Under the pieces are notes generated by a model. That model had not been told where the DNA came from. It made no database searches and was given only the letters and a program-made list of their open reading frames with translations. 64,000 nt of DNA from Halichondria panicea (lineage: Eukaryota > Porifera > Demospongiae > Suberitida > Halichondriidae), in assembly GCF_963675165.1 (NCBI RefSeq), contig NC_087386.1:5524169-5588168 (forward strand), given 5' to 3'. A program made the position numbers and the translations under genes. Shown here in pieces: positions 45,171-57,800 of this stretch (the stretch's first letter is position 1; the number at the start of each line of letters is the position of its first letter).

Positions 45171-45895
45171 CGTACAGTGCATCCAGCTTAGAGAGTAGAT
45201 TACCACAAATTTGTGAGTAGCTGTACTTAAATGTAAATATCTTTTGATCGGAACATTTCTAAGAAATGGTGTTGATACCAATGTGTAGATGAATGACCAT
45301 GAAAACAGTAATCTTGTACAGATAAGGTCCTAGACTTCATCACATAATTGTTCAATGGTTTAGGTATCCTGACCATCCCTTTATGGGTCTTACATTATGT
45401 TCATAGTGTTTATAATTCATGATTTACTAGTTTTCAGGTACACTTTTGGTTAGAGTAATAACTTCTGACAAATTAATAGCTTAGCTTTCAAATTTCTGTA
45501 GTAAGTTAACAGATAAATGGGCTACATTTTGATACCAAGAACATCCTATATGCTTATTCCATTGTTGACTGAAAAGCTACATAATTACTATTTTCTACTG
45601 TTTTGATGACATCAGCAGCTGCAAACCACAAACCAATGCCGCTTTATCAACCACAAACTTAATTACGATTACCCACTATAACAATTTGTTGTTGTTCTAT
45701 TAATCACCACAAACCCACCACCTTATGTTTCCATGGAAACATTTTTGAGTATGTTGTAGCTTGGTCATTCACCTACACATTGGTATCAACACTATTACTT
45801 AGAAATGCTCCAATCAAAAGATATTTACATTTAAGTACAACTACTCACACATTTGTGGTAATCTACTCTCTAAGCTGGATGCACTGTGCCATTAT
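45171..45895. mobile_element. Element with about 125-bp inverted ends inside a COLGALT intron
   Basis: The left arm ACAGTGCATCCAGCTTAGAG...GTAGATGAATGACC is mirrored by GGTCATTCACCTACACATTG...GCTGGATGCACTGT at the right. The 470 bp between them has no long frame. A target duplication is not clear. Confidence 0.75.
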
Positions 45896-46649
45896 TATAC
45901 AGTGAAGTCACCCTGTAAGCAGGTCACCCTCTATAATACAGCCAGGTTAATGGGGCCCAAAGTCTCCATAGCATGTGTTTGGACCGGTGTTAGCAGGCCA
46001 CCTCTTTATTTCAACCACTGTTAGTCTGCCCAAGACAGTAGTAGATACAGTTTTAGTTATTGCAATTTTGGTATCCACAGTATCTAGCTCAGATTAACTA
46101 TACAATTGTTGTTTATCCTGCGGCTAGACTGTGACAACTTTCTGGTGAACAACAGGACACTACGGATTCTGATGGATCAGCAAAGGTAAGTCAGTGCGTG
46201 TACAGTCCATAGGGAGGGGATAACTTGTCTATATGTACGAGGCTTGCACTGAATACATTATTTGCTGACCTGTGGACTTTATTATGGTACATGTATGTAC
46301 ATGTAGAACAAGTTTGAATTGTCCCCTTCCCTCCACTGTAGATCTGCCTATGCACATTCTGAACACCGAGGTGTTTGGGTTCATTGTCAAACCAGAGGAC
46401 TATGAGAGCCTGGACCACGCTGCTCAGGACTTCCTTAACTTTAAGCTGGAAAACCTTGGTGAGCCCCTCCCCCTTAAAGCTGCGGTGTCATCTGCTCTTT
46501 ATTAGTATAGCCAGTAGCCATCTCAGTGTGTGCTGATATAGCTCCATTGTTGCTGTGAACAATGTGTGTGGGCGGGTATAATTAGTGCAGGTCATAATAG
46601 AGGGGCTCTTTTAATAGTGTTCCCACAACATCCTTGACTGTGTATCCAT

Positions 46650-47060
46650 TAGTGTGTGTATTGTCTCCCCCCACACAGTGGACCACCCCCCTATACTGCA
46701 TTAGTGTGTGTGTTGTCTCCCCCCACACAGTGGACCACCCCCTATACTGCATTAGTGTGTGTGTTGTCTCCCCCCACACAGTGGACCACCCCCCTATACT
46801 GCATTAGTGTGTGTATTGTCTCCCCCCACACAGTGGACCACCCCCCTATACTGCATTGTGTGTGTATTGTCTCCCCCCACACAGTGGACCACCCCCCTAT
46901 ACTGCATTAGTGTGTGTGTTGTTTCCCCCCACACAGTGGACCACCCCCCTATACTGCATTAGTGTGTGTGTTGTCTCCCCCCACACAGTGGACCACCCCC
47001 CTATACTGCATTAGTGTGTGTATTGTCTCCCCCCACACAGTGGACCACCCCCCTATACTG
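46650..47060 (+). repeat. 52-bp minisatellite containing a splice acceptor
   Basis: About eight tandem units, each with ATTAGTGTGTGTGTTGTCTC, CCCCCACACAG and TGGACCACCCCCCTATACTG. The last unit supplies the polypyrimidine tract, the AG acceptor and the first codons of the COLGALT exon at 47040. One unit (near 46855) is about 4 bp shorter. Confidence 0.9.
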
Positions 47061-47334
47061 TACAGTCAGTACATCTCCAGACCACACCCTGTCAAGAACA
47101 ACTTGGGGTTGGACGTGGTAAGCTGTCTCTACTATTACAGTTATGTTGTATGTGTACGGAAATCATAAAAGTTCACTGATAATTTCCAAACAATATTTTG
47201 TAGGTGTTCATGATTGGGCTAGTACGGAGGCCAGAAAGAAGGAACCGGATGATTTTAAGCCTGGACGAGCTCAACTTCAACTACACCCTCTTTGAGTGCT
47301 GTCGATGGAAGGTGAGAGAAAGTTAATAATTATA

Positions 47335-47560
47335 CATCGTATGGAGTAAGGTTTTAGATAGTGGCTTATCACGTCCAACCCCAAATTGTCATTGAGAGAG
47401 GGTAGTCTTGAGATGTACTGCATGGTGTAGAGTATAGGTTCACTGTGTGTGAGGGGAGACATAACTGGCTGTACAATACAGAGGGATGGGGGAGGAGACA
47501 ATACACACTAATTGATACACAACGATGTGGTGGGGAACTCATATTTAAAAGAACCTCATT
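47335..47560 (-). repeat. Inverted copy of the minisatellite-exon segment
   Basis: On the minus strand this repeats 46600-47130: an acceptor-like CACACACAG followed by codons for EPILYTMQYISRLPSLNDNL, then a donor-less end. It carries one minisatellite unit where the plus-strand copy has about eight, so it may preserve the unexpanded state. Non-functional in the sense gene. Confidence 0.8.
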
Positions 47561-48549
47561 TTATCCCTGGCCACTACAGACAGTTGAATCAGAGCTTCCT
47601 GGACAGTCTGGGCATCAAGTACCTACCCGGCTGGAAGGACCCTTGGGGAGAACAACCTATGACCTTTGGAGAGGTCGGCTGTTTCCTTAGTCACCACACG
47701 ATATGGCAGCAGGTGAGTGGGCGTTAGTGGACACTTGTTGATGTGTACAGAAAGTATTGCTACCTGTTGCATTGTGGGCACTTGTAACTGTGTGAAACCT
47801 GTCTAATGTGGTCACCCTCTATAATAGTACAGCCAGGTTAATGTGCTCCTAAGTCTCCTGTGTGCGGACACAAACATTAGCTGTTTGAGCGAACTAGATA
47901 CTTTCATGAACTGCTTTAACTGATGAAGCGGTGGTTGAAAATACTTGTCTTCGAAGGTGACAAAAAACACTGTTTTCCAATCGTTGCTTTGTAGAATCCC
48001 CATAATGTTAAAGTCATTAAAATAAAAAGTTGATTGCGTGTCTGTTATGTCAACGCACGGGATGAATGCTCTACTGAGCATCTTGTTATAATAGCCACTG
48101 TTGGTCTGTCCAAGGGTGACCAGTATAGACAAGTCTTACTGTACCTCTCTTGCCCCCCAGATGATGACGGAGGGTCTGGATCAAATCCTGATTCTGGAGG
48201 ATGATGTCGTGTTTGAGCCCTACTTCCGACATGACCTCACTAGCTAGAGTACTGGAAGAGGCCAATCGGATCACACCAAACTGGGACCTCATGTGAGAGC
48301 TCTGGAGATATACAGTCTATTATTATACGCAATGTCCGTATCTCGTTAGACAATATTCCAATCTTTGCTTACAAGTAGTTCAGTGCAACACCATAAATAA
48401 GGCACACCTTATAATCAGCTGACAGTAGTCTAGAAGTAAGAAAATTGCTGTCTAATTTCCTTGAACTATAACCATGCAAGTTTGGATTGTCCAACTTACA
48501 ACAAGTTAACGCTAGATTGTTGTATATAGAGATGCATTTCATGATACAG

Positions 48550-49099
48550 GGGATGGGTCTTCTTCACTGGGCCTGTGACCGTGGCAACCTGAACATGGTG
48601 AAACTACTTGTGAAGAGGGGAGCAGATGTTAATATTGAGGACACAGACAATCAGACACCTCTTCATTATGGTGAGAGATGGAGTATTCCTTTACAGAGGG
48701 TGCTTGTGTGTTAATACATGTTGAAGCTAGCTGTCTGTTTGTAGATCTTTGTTTGAGTCCAATGCTCCCTCTACTGAATAGTGAGGGAAGTCAGTTTGGC
48801 TGTGTATCTATGGTAACCTGTGAGATCTTTTTGTATTTGCATTAAATGATTAATATTGATGATGATCGAGGAAAAAGACCCTAGAGCTATAGAAGTTGAG
48901 CTGGTTGATGAATTAGATTTATTCACGGTAATAATTATGTCTCTTTTTGAATTTCTTGATTTTCGCGATTGATTGTATTTCCTCTACAGCTGTGTCATGT
49001 GATCATCATGCTGTCATCTCTTATCTACTGCAAGTGGCCAAAGCAAGAACAGACATTGCAGATTGTGATGGCAACCTACCTCAAAATATAATTATGTGA
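48550..49099 (+). pseudogene. ACBD6: ACBD6-like C-terminal ankyrin exons, partial
   Basis: Exon 48550-48670 encodes GLLHWACDRGNLNMVKLLVK and RGADVNIEDTDNQTPLHY. Exon 48990-49099 continues AVSCDHHAVISYLLQVAKAR, DIADCDGNLPQ and a TGA stop. The pairing and the sequence match the two ankyrin repeats at the end of acyl-CoA-binding protein ACBD6. The acyl-CoA-binding exons are absent. Both exons are open and splice in frame, but the gene is 5'-truncated, so it is probably a relic. Confidence 0.75.
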
Positions 49100-49319
49100 C
49101 TGATCGAGAATCAACAACTTTTTAATTAACTTATTTTGCACATTTCCCATTAAATTGACCAATTTGCAAGTTTTTACATGATAAAAGAGAATGTAACTGT
49201 ATGGTGAAATGCATGGCAATGGTCGAGAAACAGTAGACACAAAAATTATAAGACAAAATGATGTAGTGTAAAGCAATCTACGTATCTATCAGAGGCTAGC
49301 TGCCATGGTAACAGTACAG

Positions 49320-50016
49320 TTAATAAGGTACAGAGTCAGTGTATAGTAGTTCACACACTTGAATGTGTCCATTCCTACTAGCCACATCATAGGCAGTACG
49401 TCCGTCCTGTATAGTGGGTATGTGAGCAGTTAGTGATGAAAGGAAAACATTCGTACAGCAGGAAATTTTCGTGTGGCGCAAAACATTTCGGTTTTTCGAG
49501 GGCAGAGCAGTTAATGCAAAGGATATAAACTCACACACACACCGGTATTTCACATGCAATGCTGCGTTTCCTGGCATTGAACGTGAATATCATTGTCCAC
49601 AAATATTTCTTCTGAGAGCTCTCGAGCCAAAATATCAAAAATGTCATGCTATGCGGTAGTTAGACAACAAAATCATAACATAAGGAAACAAAATGTAACA
49701 ACTATACTCATAACAAGTGGATACAATCGTTATTTTGGTGATAAACACATGCTATAAAGTCATGTTACAGTAGATGTTATAATCATGTGACTCACATTAT
49801 TCTGGATGTGGACGTCAGCCTTGGCCTCTAACAATATTCTAAAAACTCCACAGTGACCCTCCTGACTGGCCATGTACAATGCTGTGGCTCCATCATTCTG
49901 CATGTACACATCCAAATAATTACTAACAGACAAGCAGTAAATCTCACCTTATATTGAATGTCCACTTGAGCTTTCAATTCCACTGCCCTCACATGACCAT
50001 TCTGAGCTAGTCTCGA
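49320..50016 (-). pseudogene. Duplicate 3' end of the ankyrin-kinase gene
   Basis: Exons about 50016-49948 (truncated, with a 12-base deletion), 49897-49796 (102 bp, DGATALYMASQEGHCGVFRI) and 49406-49320 (DGRTAYDVASRNGHIQVCEL, then stop TAA). These duplicate 52559-51859 closely, introns included. The last exon reads YTDSVPY before stop, where the partner stops at LLH. The duplicate breaks at about 50016, next to a UBR4 fragment. Confidence 0.8.
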
Positions 50017-50155
50017 ATACCCGCCTCAACCTAAAAGCTTGAGTCTGGTCAAACTCACATTGAGGTTTGGTTCAAGTGTGTCCAGGAATTTCTTGGACAT
50101 TTAATTGACCACAAGTGGGTGTGGAACATGAATAAAATTATAGTCTACATGAATA

Positions 50156-51385
50156 GAGCTGTGGGCAGGTCACTACCAGACACTGACAGTGTGGTCTTGA
50201 GGACTCGGTGTAGACTGTCCACTAGTGAGAACATCATTAGCAGCGGCTTGTACACCGAGAACTCTGCCGGGGAGGACGAGGAGAGGCTGTGGGGGGTATA
50301 TGTGGGCGGGGCCACAGATGATTAGATTTCCATAAGCCAAAATAAATAGATACCAGTTACTATAAAATTATCATAATCAAAAAAAATACTTCGAAGATTT
50401 GTTGGCTGGCTTAAAAAAGAGTACGGATTAACTACAATATTAATGGGTCTCATTAGATCTAGAGATGTTGTACCATGGACCCACCTCTTGATGAGGGAGG
50501 AGCTACTGTTCCTGGCATGGGCCAACACTAACAGTCTCTTGAGGAGGGTGGTCCGATGCTCCTCCCACTCACTCAACGACTGGATGAACAGTGACACCAC
50601 CAGCTGGTACTGGGGACCGTCCAACTAGCGGAGGAGGGTGGCAAAGGTCAAGAGCAAGCCACGCACCATAAAAAAGCGTTTTGCCACTAAGAGTAACATA
50701 CAGTAGAAGGTGCAGCAATAATTATTATGGCTATTGTGCATACGCTGACACTATTATAGCAAACAATACTTATAGTGTAGGGTTGACATTATTTGCATCT
50801 ACTTGTGTTCACCTCGTAAGCGGAGGAGACCCAGGTGTCAGGAGCAGCTGCCAGGAAGGTTGCTAGGTTCCTCTCCTCTCTCTGGTAGCAGTGACTCCTG
50901 TGCAGGGTGGCAGAACAAAGCAAGATAATGTACACTATTAGGTATAAATTGTAAGCCCCCAATCAATAATATAAGAGGGCATTTTGAGCTTAGAATGCAA
51001 TGAAGAGAATAATGTATTGCTTACTAACACTTATCCCACACAAGTCATATCTTTTTAATGCCTAAAAGAAAGCTAAAAAATGGGCATTGAAGACACTATA
51101 ATCAAACTTTTGAGAAGAAATATTAATTCGCTTACACACAAAAACAGGTTTAGCATGCAGACCACATTAATTAGTTAGTGCTCACAGGTTCATGACGTGT
51201 GCTCCGACATGAAGGTAGTAGGGGAGCAGGTGCATGTTGCTCTGTGGACCGCCCCCTCCACTTTCCTCACTGAAGGACTTTTCGTACGCAAACCGGACCA
51301 GAATCGAAGTAGTCGATTGTCGTGAGCGAGGGTATGGAAGGAGGGGTCAAATAGTCCCGTACACTCTTGTAGGTAGCTGTGGAAC
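50156..51385 (-). pseudogene. UBR4: UBR4 C-terminal fragment, broken
   Basis: Four exons: 51385-51186, 50897-50813, 50624-50485 and 50286-50156. The first has a 5-base insertion near 51303 (GAATCGAAGTAGTCG where the other copies read GAAGCAGTCG), which shifts the frame. The last is cut off at 50156, losing [18 protein letters not shown]. The two terminal UBR4 exons and everything upstream of 51.49 kb are missing. Confidence 0.85.
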
Positions 51386-51858
51386 CTGGAGGTGTGTGTG
51401 TGGGTGGGATATTACCAGCCTACAGTATTTAGCTCGATAGAAATAGCTGACAATGTGTCTAGACAGTATAGATGCATACCTTGCAGAACTGGAGAAGTGT
51501 ATTTGGTAAAGATCATTAAGTATGAAACAACATTTTTAATACAGAAACCACCTCAGTCTCACTTTTCAATCAGGAACACCTATAAGAGAATTTGTAGGAA
51601 AGGCAGCACTGAAATAATAGCTAGCTGGAGTATACATTATAGTTATTTATACAGGGTAACCGGTTTTTGAGTGGGAAATAAAAGCGTTATCATAGTCATA
51701 ACTTAACTATGATCATACGTACAATAATTATGTATGAACATTGGATACAATACACTAACGTCAACTACTCTTGAGTTCAAATATATATACTGATGATTGT
51801 ATAAAAATCAATTGCTAGTTGCCATTGCAACCACAGACAACACACTTAACAAAGTGCA

Positions 51859-54800
51859 GAGTCAGTGTAGTAGTTCACACACTTGAGTGTGTCCATTCCT
51901 ACTAGCCACATCATAGGCAGTACGTCCGTCCTGTATAGTGGGTATGTGAGCAGTTAGTGATGAAAGGAAAACATTCGTACAGCAGGAAATTTTCGTGTGG
52001 CGCAAAACATTTCGGTTTTTCGAGGGCAGAGCAAAGGATATAAACTCACACACACCGGTATTTCACATGCAATGCTGGGTTTCCTGGCATTGAACATGAA
52101 TATCATTGTCCACAAATATTTCTTCTGAGAGCTCTCGAGCCAAATATAAAAAATTTTCTGCTATGCGGTAGTTAGACAACAAAAATCATAACATAAGGAA
52201 ACAACATGTAACAACTATACTCATAATAAGTGGATACAATCGTTATTTCGGTGATAAACACATGCTATAAAGTCATGTTACAGTAGATGTTATAATAATG
52301 TGACTCACATTATTCTGGATGTGGACGTCAGCCTTGGCCTCTAACAACATTCTAAAAACTCCACAGTGACCCTCCTGACTGGCCATGTACAATGCTGTGG
52401 CTCCATCATTCTGCATGTACACATCCAAATAATTACTAACAGACAAGCAGTAAATCTCACCTTATATTGAATGTCAACTTTAGCTTTTGCAGCGATTAAC
52501 AATTCCACTGCCCTCACATGACCATTCTGAGCAGCTACAATCAACGCAGTGGCTCCATCCTGTACAGTGTCAAGATAGTGTGAGCAGGTGAACCATCACT
52601 CATCACAAACCCACTCATTATACAATATCACATGCAATGACCTAACGTCAGGGGATACACCAACTAGCTGGTCTTTACACAAACATAACTGAAGTCCATT
52701 TGCATTGAGTTCGACCCCGGAAGTTATGTGGTCAATTATGGCTTTATTTATGCTTTATGTGGTGACAAGTATGCATGCTTCTACATGGACAATTCGCTAT
52801 AAGTGAAGCTATCAGATAAAAGCGTTTTTAACAAGGAGGTTATACGTTAAACCTTGAAATTCAGTGAATTATGAAGGTCAATTGACACAAATAGACTTTA
52901 GCAACACAGGCAACAGAACATGGGGAGGCTCTGTGGCTAGTGGCCTTTGAGATGTGTGTATAGCTACTTACACTCACCTCATTGGGTACATCAACATTGG
53001 CCCCAGCATCGATTAGGAGCTCCATACATTTCTGGTGACCATAGAAACTGGCTGTCCAAAGAGGGGTCTCTCCCGACTGTACATAGGGAGAAAACAATGT
53101 AAACAGCATGTTGTGGGAAAAGTGTTGACAGTTAGCCTTGGCTGTTAATTAAGACTATTTCTTACTGGTTGCAATACAGACTTGTCTGGTTGTCCTGTTA
53201 TAGACCATAAACCATATAATTATATATCACAGCAACTGGACCAGCTAATTGTACACTCTCCACTACTCAGTCTACTCATACACAGAGGTGACAGTACACA
53301 CACTCAACCATGGAGGAATCAACAGAGTACACAAACACCACCATGCAGCGTGACTCACATTAGTCTTGATTTGGACGTCAGCTTTGGCCTCCAACAACAT
53401 TCTAACAACTACATAGTGACCATTCTTACTGGCCATGTACAACACAGTGGTTCCATCCTGTACACATCCAAATAATCACTGAGTTGCAGACAAGCGGTAA
53501 ATCTCACCTTTGCTTGAATGTTAACATGAGCTTTTGCTGCAATCAACAATTCAACTGCCTTCACATGACCATTCTGAGTAGCTACAATCAACGCAGTGGC
53601 TCCATCCTGTACAGAGTCAAGATAGTGTGAGCAGGTGAACCATCACTTATCACAGACCCACTCATTAAACAATATCACATGACTAACTAATGTCAGGGCA
53701 GGGTTTCACACAGGATTTTTAGCTGGGAGGGGGAAACGTTTAATTCAAGGGGGTCAGGTGTCGTTCTCGAAAAAATTTTTAGCGAAATGGTTATTAAAGG
53801 TGCAAGTTGGATCTTTTTTTGTTTCAAACCTTACTAGTATACTCTTCTAAGGATTGTAGACGTTTTTAAGTAGAAAAATCATACATTTTGGTAATCATTA
53901 ATTCCTAGGGGGGGGGGGAGGTGGCCTCTCTATGAAAACCTGCAGCAGATACACAAATACCAGTGCTCTCTACACAAACATGACTAGCTCTGGTGTCTAA
54001 TGGACTATAGGTCAACAGAACATGGGGAGGCTCTGTGGCTAGTGGCCTCTGAGATGTGTGTACAGCTACTTACACTCACCTCTTTGGGTTCATCAACATT
54101 GGCCCCAGCATCGATTAGGAGCACCATACATTTCTGGTGACCACTGAAACTGGCTACTAAAAGAGGGGTCTCTCCCGACTGTATACATAGGAGGAAAACA
54201 ATGTAAACAGCATGTTGTGGGAACTGTGTTTGTGCAACAAAACCAACCTTCTCCTGAGTGTTGACTGTAGCCTTGGCTGCTAAGAGGACCCTCACTATCT
54301 CATCATGTCCATTGTAACTGGCTGCATGCAGAGCTGTCTGGTTGTTCTGCCATAAACCATATAATTATATATCACAGCAACTGGACCAGCTAATTTACAC
54401 TCTCCACTACTAAGTCCACTCATACACAGAGGTGACAGTACACACACTCAACCAAATCAGCAGAGTACACAAACACCACCATGCAGCGTGACTCACATTA
54501 GTCTCGATATTGACATCAGTCTTGGCCTCCAACAACATTCTAACAACTCCACAGTGACCCTCCTTACTGGCCATGTACAATGCTGTGGCTCCATTCTGTA
54601 CACATCCAAATAATCACTGAGTTGCAGACAAGCGGTAAATCTCACCTTTGCTTGAATGTCAACCTTAGTCGTTGCTGCAAGCAACAATTCCACTGCCCTC
54701 ACATGACCATTCTGAGCAGCTACAATCAACGCAGTGGCTCCATCCTGTACAGAGTCAAGATAGTGTGAGCAGGTGAACCATCACTCATCACAGACCCACT

Positions 54801-57800
54801 CATTATACAATATCAAATGAGTGCCGTACTTCTATTGCTGTGTTTGCAAGACTACCGGATTATTAGCGCATGCGCTTTTAGCAGAGCTCTATATACGCTT
54901 ATATTCGAGAATGCGCCTATAATGCAGTCACTTTGAGCCCCACCCAGCAACCGGATGTCTCTGTGATGAGAGCTGACTCGCAAGCTGGCTAGAAAGTGAG
55001 CAAGCAAGGCATGCAGGCAACCCCTAATGGGGCAACTAATACTGCATCGTATCTCAGTTGTATGTATGTATGTACCGTATAGCAGGTAATTTTCGGGGGA
55101 CAAAATATTCGTGGTTCAGCAATATTGAGACATTTCGTGGGTAATATTTTCGTGGTTGGAGCTTGCACTGCTGGTAAAGGTAGGCAAGGTCGCTTCATTC
55201 GTGGGTAAAATATTCGTGGTCAGACCTCCAACCACGAATATTTTGCTCCACGAAAAAATTACATGCTATACAGTATATGTCACGCTCAGGAATGTCACGC
55301 TTCAGGAATGCGGAATTGGGTGTGGCTACATTCGGTTAATCTTTACTACCTCCAAACCGATCTACTATTGGCATAATTATGCAGAGAATAAAGCTATAGC
55401 TATATAAGAGTCTCACTTGAACAAAGCCAACAACGACACTACTACTCTTGAAAGCAGAGTTCTTGAGAGACTGATTCTAGCCAAAAATGTACAAGTTATG
55501 TTTATTAATTGCTATTTCATAATGAAAGTACCTCGGTGGGTATCAAAGCTACATAACATTAAAAGCTGTTTTATACACACATTATACAATGATGAATATT
55601 AATTTTGCTGCATGCAGAATCCATCACAGGGATGATCGACAATAATTGTTGTTAAAACGATCGATGCCAAGAGTTCAAGTTTAAAATTGATGGCTGCATC
55701 AGCAGAACCTTGCAGCGCAACTACCAATAGCTAGCGTTATAGTGTAGAGCTAGCTACTAAGTATATAGAGTAGCAACACTCAGTGGACAAGTTTTGGTAC
55801 GTACTCTTCTGAAAAGGCTGCAATGGCATTCCAAGTAAGCAAAACTAGGCATAACTCGAGAACGAAGCATCATTTTGCAAATCCATGAATTAAAATCCAA
55901 GAAAACTAGAAGCCTATAGAAACTCTTATACTTACACTTCATTGATCCTTGAGCAGCTGTAGCAGTCTACACAGTACAGAGAGACAGTCACATGCACACA
56001 CATATTAAAACACATGCGCACCAAGGCATAATTATACCCAAATCTCCTCTCCTTCTTTCTCCTAAATTGTACTTAAATATAACTCTGCGCGAGGCTAATC
56101 ATGCGTGTGCGTATACCTTGTACTATTATGTTACAATTCGTTTTACAGTTCATTTACATCATCATTTAAATTTACATTATAAAAACATTCATATTGACCA
56201 GGAACTTGGAATATCATTCATGTCTCACATTCTCTCAGCATGATCAGACAAGGTAACAGCATGCCCAGAGAGTCCTTCCTGATGGATATCACCATCTATA
56301 ATTATAGCTATCATTCAAGAACTGTACAAGCTAATTAGCTCATAGATAAACTGAATCAATTCTAAAATTTCACTTTCACTCATAACCTTCGCATAATTGG
56401 AAAAGCGCTTCAATTTGAGTATAAAAAGTCTGCAGTTGAGCATGCGCTTAAAATAAATATACGCTTATGGTCGAGTAAGCGCTAATAATCCAGTTTCTGC
56501 TACCGTATTACTAGACATTTTGCTGGTGACTATCAGGAGCATTGAAACGAGCCAAATCAGCGAAAAATCATTCAATTTTTGTGTTCTGGCAAGTCTTACA
56601 TGTACCAGTTGGTCCTCAGCTCGCTGACATAGTTTCCCAGACCCATTAGTTCGAATGTTCCATCATCTAAATAACCCTTTCCATGAAGATCAATTATGCA
56701 AAATAGTTTTTGTGAAGCGGCGATCAACACTCGCAAAATTCGCTATGTTTGATGCTCGAAAAATATTCTACTAATAGTGAATATGGGTGAAATTTCCCGG
56801 AGGCGTATAATTAGAAGGGGGCTTAGAAGTATCGAAACTCCACTTAATCGTATATGCTGTGCTATTAGCGACTGGAGAGTGCACAGCAATTAATCCTGTA
56901 TCACATCTGGTGGCACATTGTCATTGATAGCGTGCAATTACCTGTCAAGTAATTGCACGCTGCAACTAGTATCCTTGCCATTGCTTGTTACTCGTGTAAT
57001 CCCATATTGCACTCTTAGCCATACAAATTATTCACTACCAGTTAGCTGGTCTAAACACAAACACGACTAGCTCTGGTGTCTAATGGACCAGGTCAACAGA
57101 ACATGGGGAGGCTCTGTGGCTAGTGGCCTCTGAGATGTGTGTACAGCTACATACACTCACCTCTCTGGGTACATCAACATTGGCCCCAGCATCGATTAGG
57201 AGCTCCATACGTTTCTGGTGACCATTGAAACTGGCTTCCCAAAGAGGGGTCACTCCGGACTGTACATAGGAGGAAAACAATGTAAACAGCATGTTGCGGG
57301 ATACGTGTTTGTACAACAAAACCTTGGTCTGAGTGTTGACTGTAGCCTTGGCTGCTAAGAGGACCCTCACTATCTCATCATGTCCATTGTTAATGGCCCA
57401 GTGAAGAGGAACATCCTGTAGAGACAATATCATCAACCAACGGACATATTGGCACTGTAGAGACAGTATTCCCCTCACCTTGTCTGCCTGGTTGGGATCA
57501 GCCCCACACTCCAGTAGCTCCAGAACCACACCCACATTACCCGTCTTACAAGCATCTAAAAATTCCTGGGAGAAAAATGCATTTACTAATTCACTCACAC
57601 AAAAGCACCAGCACACCAACACTTAGTCTATTTAATTATAATTCTGACACAATGGACAAATATGACAATGCACATTTATTTTATACCTCCACCCACTCAC
57701 TCACGTACCATCCTGGGGTGCTGTAGACACAGCTTTCTGAGTGAGACAATCACTTCGTCAACTGATGGTCTCTGTTGAGGTCGGTCATGGAGGCAGCTAA

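Larger units (their letters stand above)
44997..48293 (+). pseudogene. COLGALT: Procollagen galactosyltransferase (COLGALT) relic
   Basis: COLGALT adds galactose to hydroxylysine of collagens in the ER. Recognisable exons: 44997-45092 (HDERFVHVAQLRQEG), about 46119-46184 (LDCDNFLVNNRTLRILMDQQ with the Asp-x-Asp metal motif), 46342-46458 (MHILNTEVFGFIVKPEDYES), 47040-47118 (SQYISRPHPVKNNLGLDV), 47204-47310 (VFMIGLVRRPERRNRMILSL), 47576-47712 (LPGWKDPWGEQPMTFGEVGC, FLSHHTIWQQ) and 48161-48291 (ILILEDDVVFEP). The frame is broken in the first exon, before GDYLF, and in the last, between FRHDLTS and LARVLEEANRITPNWDL. The 5' and 3' ends are missing. The order follows the family, so this is one decayed partial copy. 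Confidence 0.8.

Noticed and set aside
46656-47168. Open frames with repeated CVLSPPTQWTTP units
   Set aside because: Produced by the 52-bp minisatellite; no protein family, and the frame shifts between units.
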